NCBI GenBank assembly: GCA_028554795.2
Contig: CM068830.1
Location: 49,734,355-49,798,354, forward strand
Direction: 5' to 3'
Length of the DNA: 64,000 nucleotides
Origin: Sinohyriopsis cumingii
Lineage: Eukaryota; Mollusca; Bivalvia; Unionida; Unionidae
Shown here: piece by piece, positions 62,746 to 64,000 of the stretch
Layout: each line of letters opens with the position of its first letter
Numbering within the stretch: the stretch's first letter is position 1
Made by a program: the position numbers and the translations under genes
Notes under the pieces: model-generated
What the model was told of the DNA's origin: nothing
Databases searched by the model: none
The model's input: the letters and a program-made list of their open reading frames with translations, nothing else

Positions 62746-63753
62746 TAGTTAGCACTCCACCCACCTCGAGAACACAAATAACATCTAGTCAACAGCCGAC
62801 TATACTTAACAAACAACCCGTCCCGGAAAGAGTGGTGGCAAAACAAAGGTCCAATTATGTTAGACAAAAGGTATGGCAAACTCAAATGTAATTATCGGTG
62901 GCACTACGTTCTTTTCTCACTCCGATACTACAGGCAATCTCAGCTGAAATAACAACCACAACAACAATAACAGCGACAGACACCATAGCGGCGGATTTGA
63001 AACTATCTACCTCAACTGAGGAATTAGTATCAGAACCAGAAAAAGAAATTGAGGCGGTTGAGGAGGAGGAGGGGGACGCTGACCCTCGTTGAAAAGTACA
63101 CCGAAATGGGGCTAGATCAAGCATTGTATGACGTCAACATAGCAGGGCAGTTTATTAGAGCCATACAATACGTTGCCTACAGATCTCTAGACACCTTTAA
63201 ACCAAGACCTTCTCAATGGGGATTAGGGGTCAGAGTTCTTCCCCAATTCTACAGACAAACCTACACTGGATACCCCCTCAGTCAACTGGTAGAAGCCGCT
63301 ACTTACATTATCGCCCATCATGGCTACGCATTTCCTGATATCAAGACTCATGAGACTAGGAGTGCGGGAAAGAACGTGAAAGCAAAAGAGAGACGTGTTA
63401 CCTTCTAACAGAAAAAACAGACTTTTTTTAGGGCTCCAAAAGATTGCTTTTAATTAAATAGGGAACCATATTTGGCTTGGTATCCCTCCTTGACTAAACT
63501 ATTCTCGAAACAAACTTGACCCATTGGAACACTGCAACAAACTTAACTTTTTAAACCTAACAGTGACCAAACTGGTATATGTCGCTTAGACATAATAATT
63601 TAAATAAGATCAGTATGGCTATTTTTATGTACACTAAGTACTAATATTAGACAGATATGTTAGGAAATTTAACAGACTCGTTAGATTTGAACTAATTGCA
63701 CAGGTGGTTAACACATTATTGGTACTTATTATTGTCGATTAGCAAAAAACGGG
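62746..63753 (+). other. Unidentified insert beside the Polinton copy
   Basis: Begins TAGTTAGCACT, and the inverse AGTGCTAACT occurs at the other break (59,026-59,035). It holds one unrecognised open frame and AT-rich sequence (63,413-63,753) in which I see nothing further. Confidence 0.4.
63106..63408 (+). CDS. Unrecognised 100-aa protein in the insert
   Basis: The frame is open from 63,049, with the first ATG at 63,106. It reads MGLDQALYDVNIAGQFIRAI, then SQWGLGVRVLPQFYRQ and TGYPLSQLVEAATYIIAHHG, ending with a basic tail. The mixed composition looks like a real folded protein. An overlapping acidic frame (62,898-63,092, Thr-rich then Glu-rich) ends just upstream and may be its N-terminus after a frameshift. 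I cannot name the family. Confidence 0.4.
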   Translation: MGLDQALYDVNIAGQFIRAIQYVAYRSLDTFKPRPSQWGLGVRVLPQFYRQTYTGYPLSQLVEAATYIIAHHGYAFPDIKTHETRSAGKNVKAKERRVTF

Positions 63754-64000
63754 ACTTGATTTGAAATAAGTACGGGCTAGCGTTTTGGTGAGTACTTAAC
63801 ATCCATGGCTGTCTTGCTGAGCACCTTTTTCCTCCTTTACCACGCTCGGACAGAAAAATGAGTGTGTGGTGAGACAATTCCCACTCATGTGTAAAGCCTT
63901 TCAGTCAGGTTGTTAAGGACTAGTTAGTCCTACACCTGAGTGGCTAAATTTAAAAATAGTCTGTGAGTACATAAAAGCCTGGGGGATGAGGCTCTCTTTC
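63754..64000 (-). repeat. Right arm of the 247-bp inverted repeat (cut by the window edge)
   Basis: Inverse of 58,714-58,960, including the motif GTACTTATTTCAAATCAAG. Differences are few. It runs off the end of the window. Confidence 0.9.

Noticed and set aside
1..64000. CRISPR arrays, rRNA or intact tRNA genes
   Set aside because: None seen. The regular repeats are microsatellites, terminal-repeat subunits or short tandem arrays.

Overview
The window looks like nuclear DNA of a lophotrochozoan animal, most likely a bivalve mollusc. It is AT-rich, intron-bearing and full of microsatellites and tRNA-derived SINEs. It carries pieces of a short peptidoglycan recognition protein (PGRP) whose upstream exon encodes a six-cysteine defensin-like domain, an architecture I associate with oysters. 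No prokaryotic features are present.

Host part. A PGRP locus on the minus strand has been duplicated several times. Copy 1 (from the left edge to about 6.3 kb) contributes a signal-peptide exon and a defensin-like exon; its PGRP exons lie off the left edge. Copy 2 (about 8.85-11.3 kb) keeps a PGRP exon with two in-frame stops. Copy 3 (about 17.6-23.07 kb, resuming at 40.38 kb and ending near 45.9 kb) has defensin-like and PGRP-N exons, with the PGRP-C exon at 14.2 kb. Further decayed exons lie at 6.1, 7.3, 12.4, 42.2, 45.7 and 51.2-51.5 kb. A 562-codon intronless gene of a repeated invertebrate family sits at 43.65-45.34 kb.

Mobile part. Copy 3 was hit by a 321-bp hAT-type MITE (19,924-20,244) and by a 17.3-kb Polinton/Maverick, the adintovirus-like element class (23,068-40,382). 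The Polinton has about 315-bp terminal inverted repeats and a perfect 6-bp target duplication, and copy 1 preserves the empty site of both insertions. Nearly all Polinton genes run on the minus strand: three paralogous small coiled-coil genes, major capsid protein, basic virion protein, penton-like protein, membrane protein, integrase with chromodomain, several structural or unknown genes, packaging ATPase, protein-primed DNA polymerase B and a separate polymerase N-terminal-domain ORF. Near the right end are a CCHC zinc-knuckle gene (+), a fourth glutamine-rich coiled-coil gene (-) and a small basic gene (+). The adenain-type protease is missing here but survives in a second, decayed copy at 59.15-62.75 kb. 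A third remnant starts at 54,082 with a related terminus.

Main novelty. Five hairpins in the Polinton match the metazoan replication-dependent histone mRNA 3' stem-loop. Each is followed by an A(C/G)CCA-like cleavage context and a purine-rich GAAAAGA element resembling the U7 snRNA target. Four lie, or lay before secondary lesions, 25-33 nt past a small-gene stop on the coding strand; one of these needed the removal of a SINE and another depends on a frame assignment. The fifth closes the rightmost + gene. Three of the small genes also share a promoter block at a fixed 64-66 bp from their ATG. The capsid and polymerase genes lack the hairpin and some have AATAAA signals, so the element appears to use two classes of mRNA 3' end. 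Several frameshifts (polymerase, CCHC gene, a conserved structural gene, small gene 3) are consistent with recent decay, programmed shifting or homopolymer errors in the assembly.
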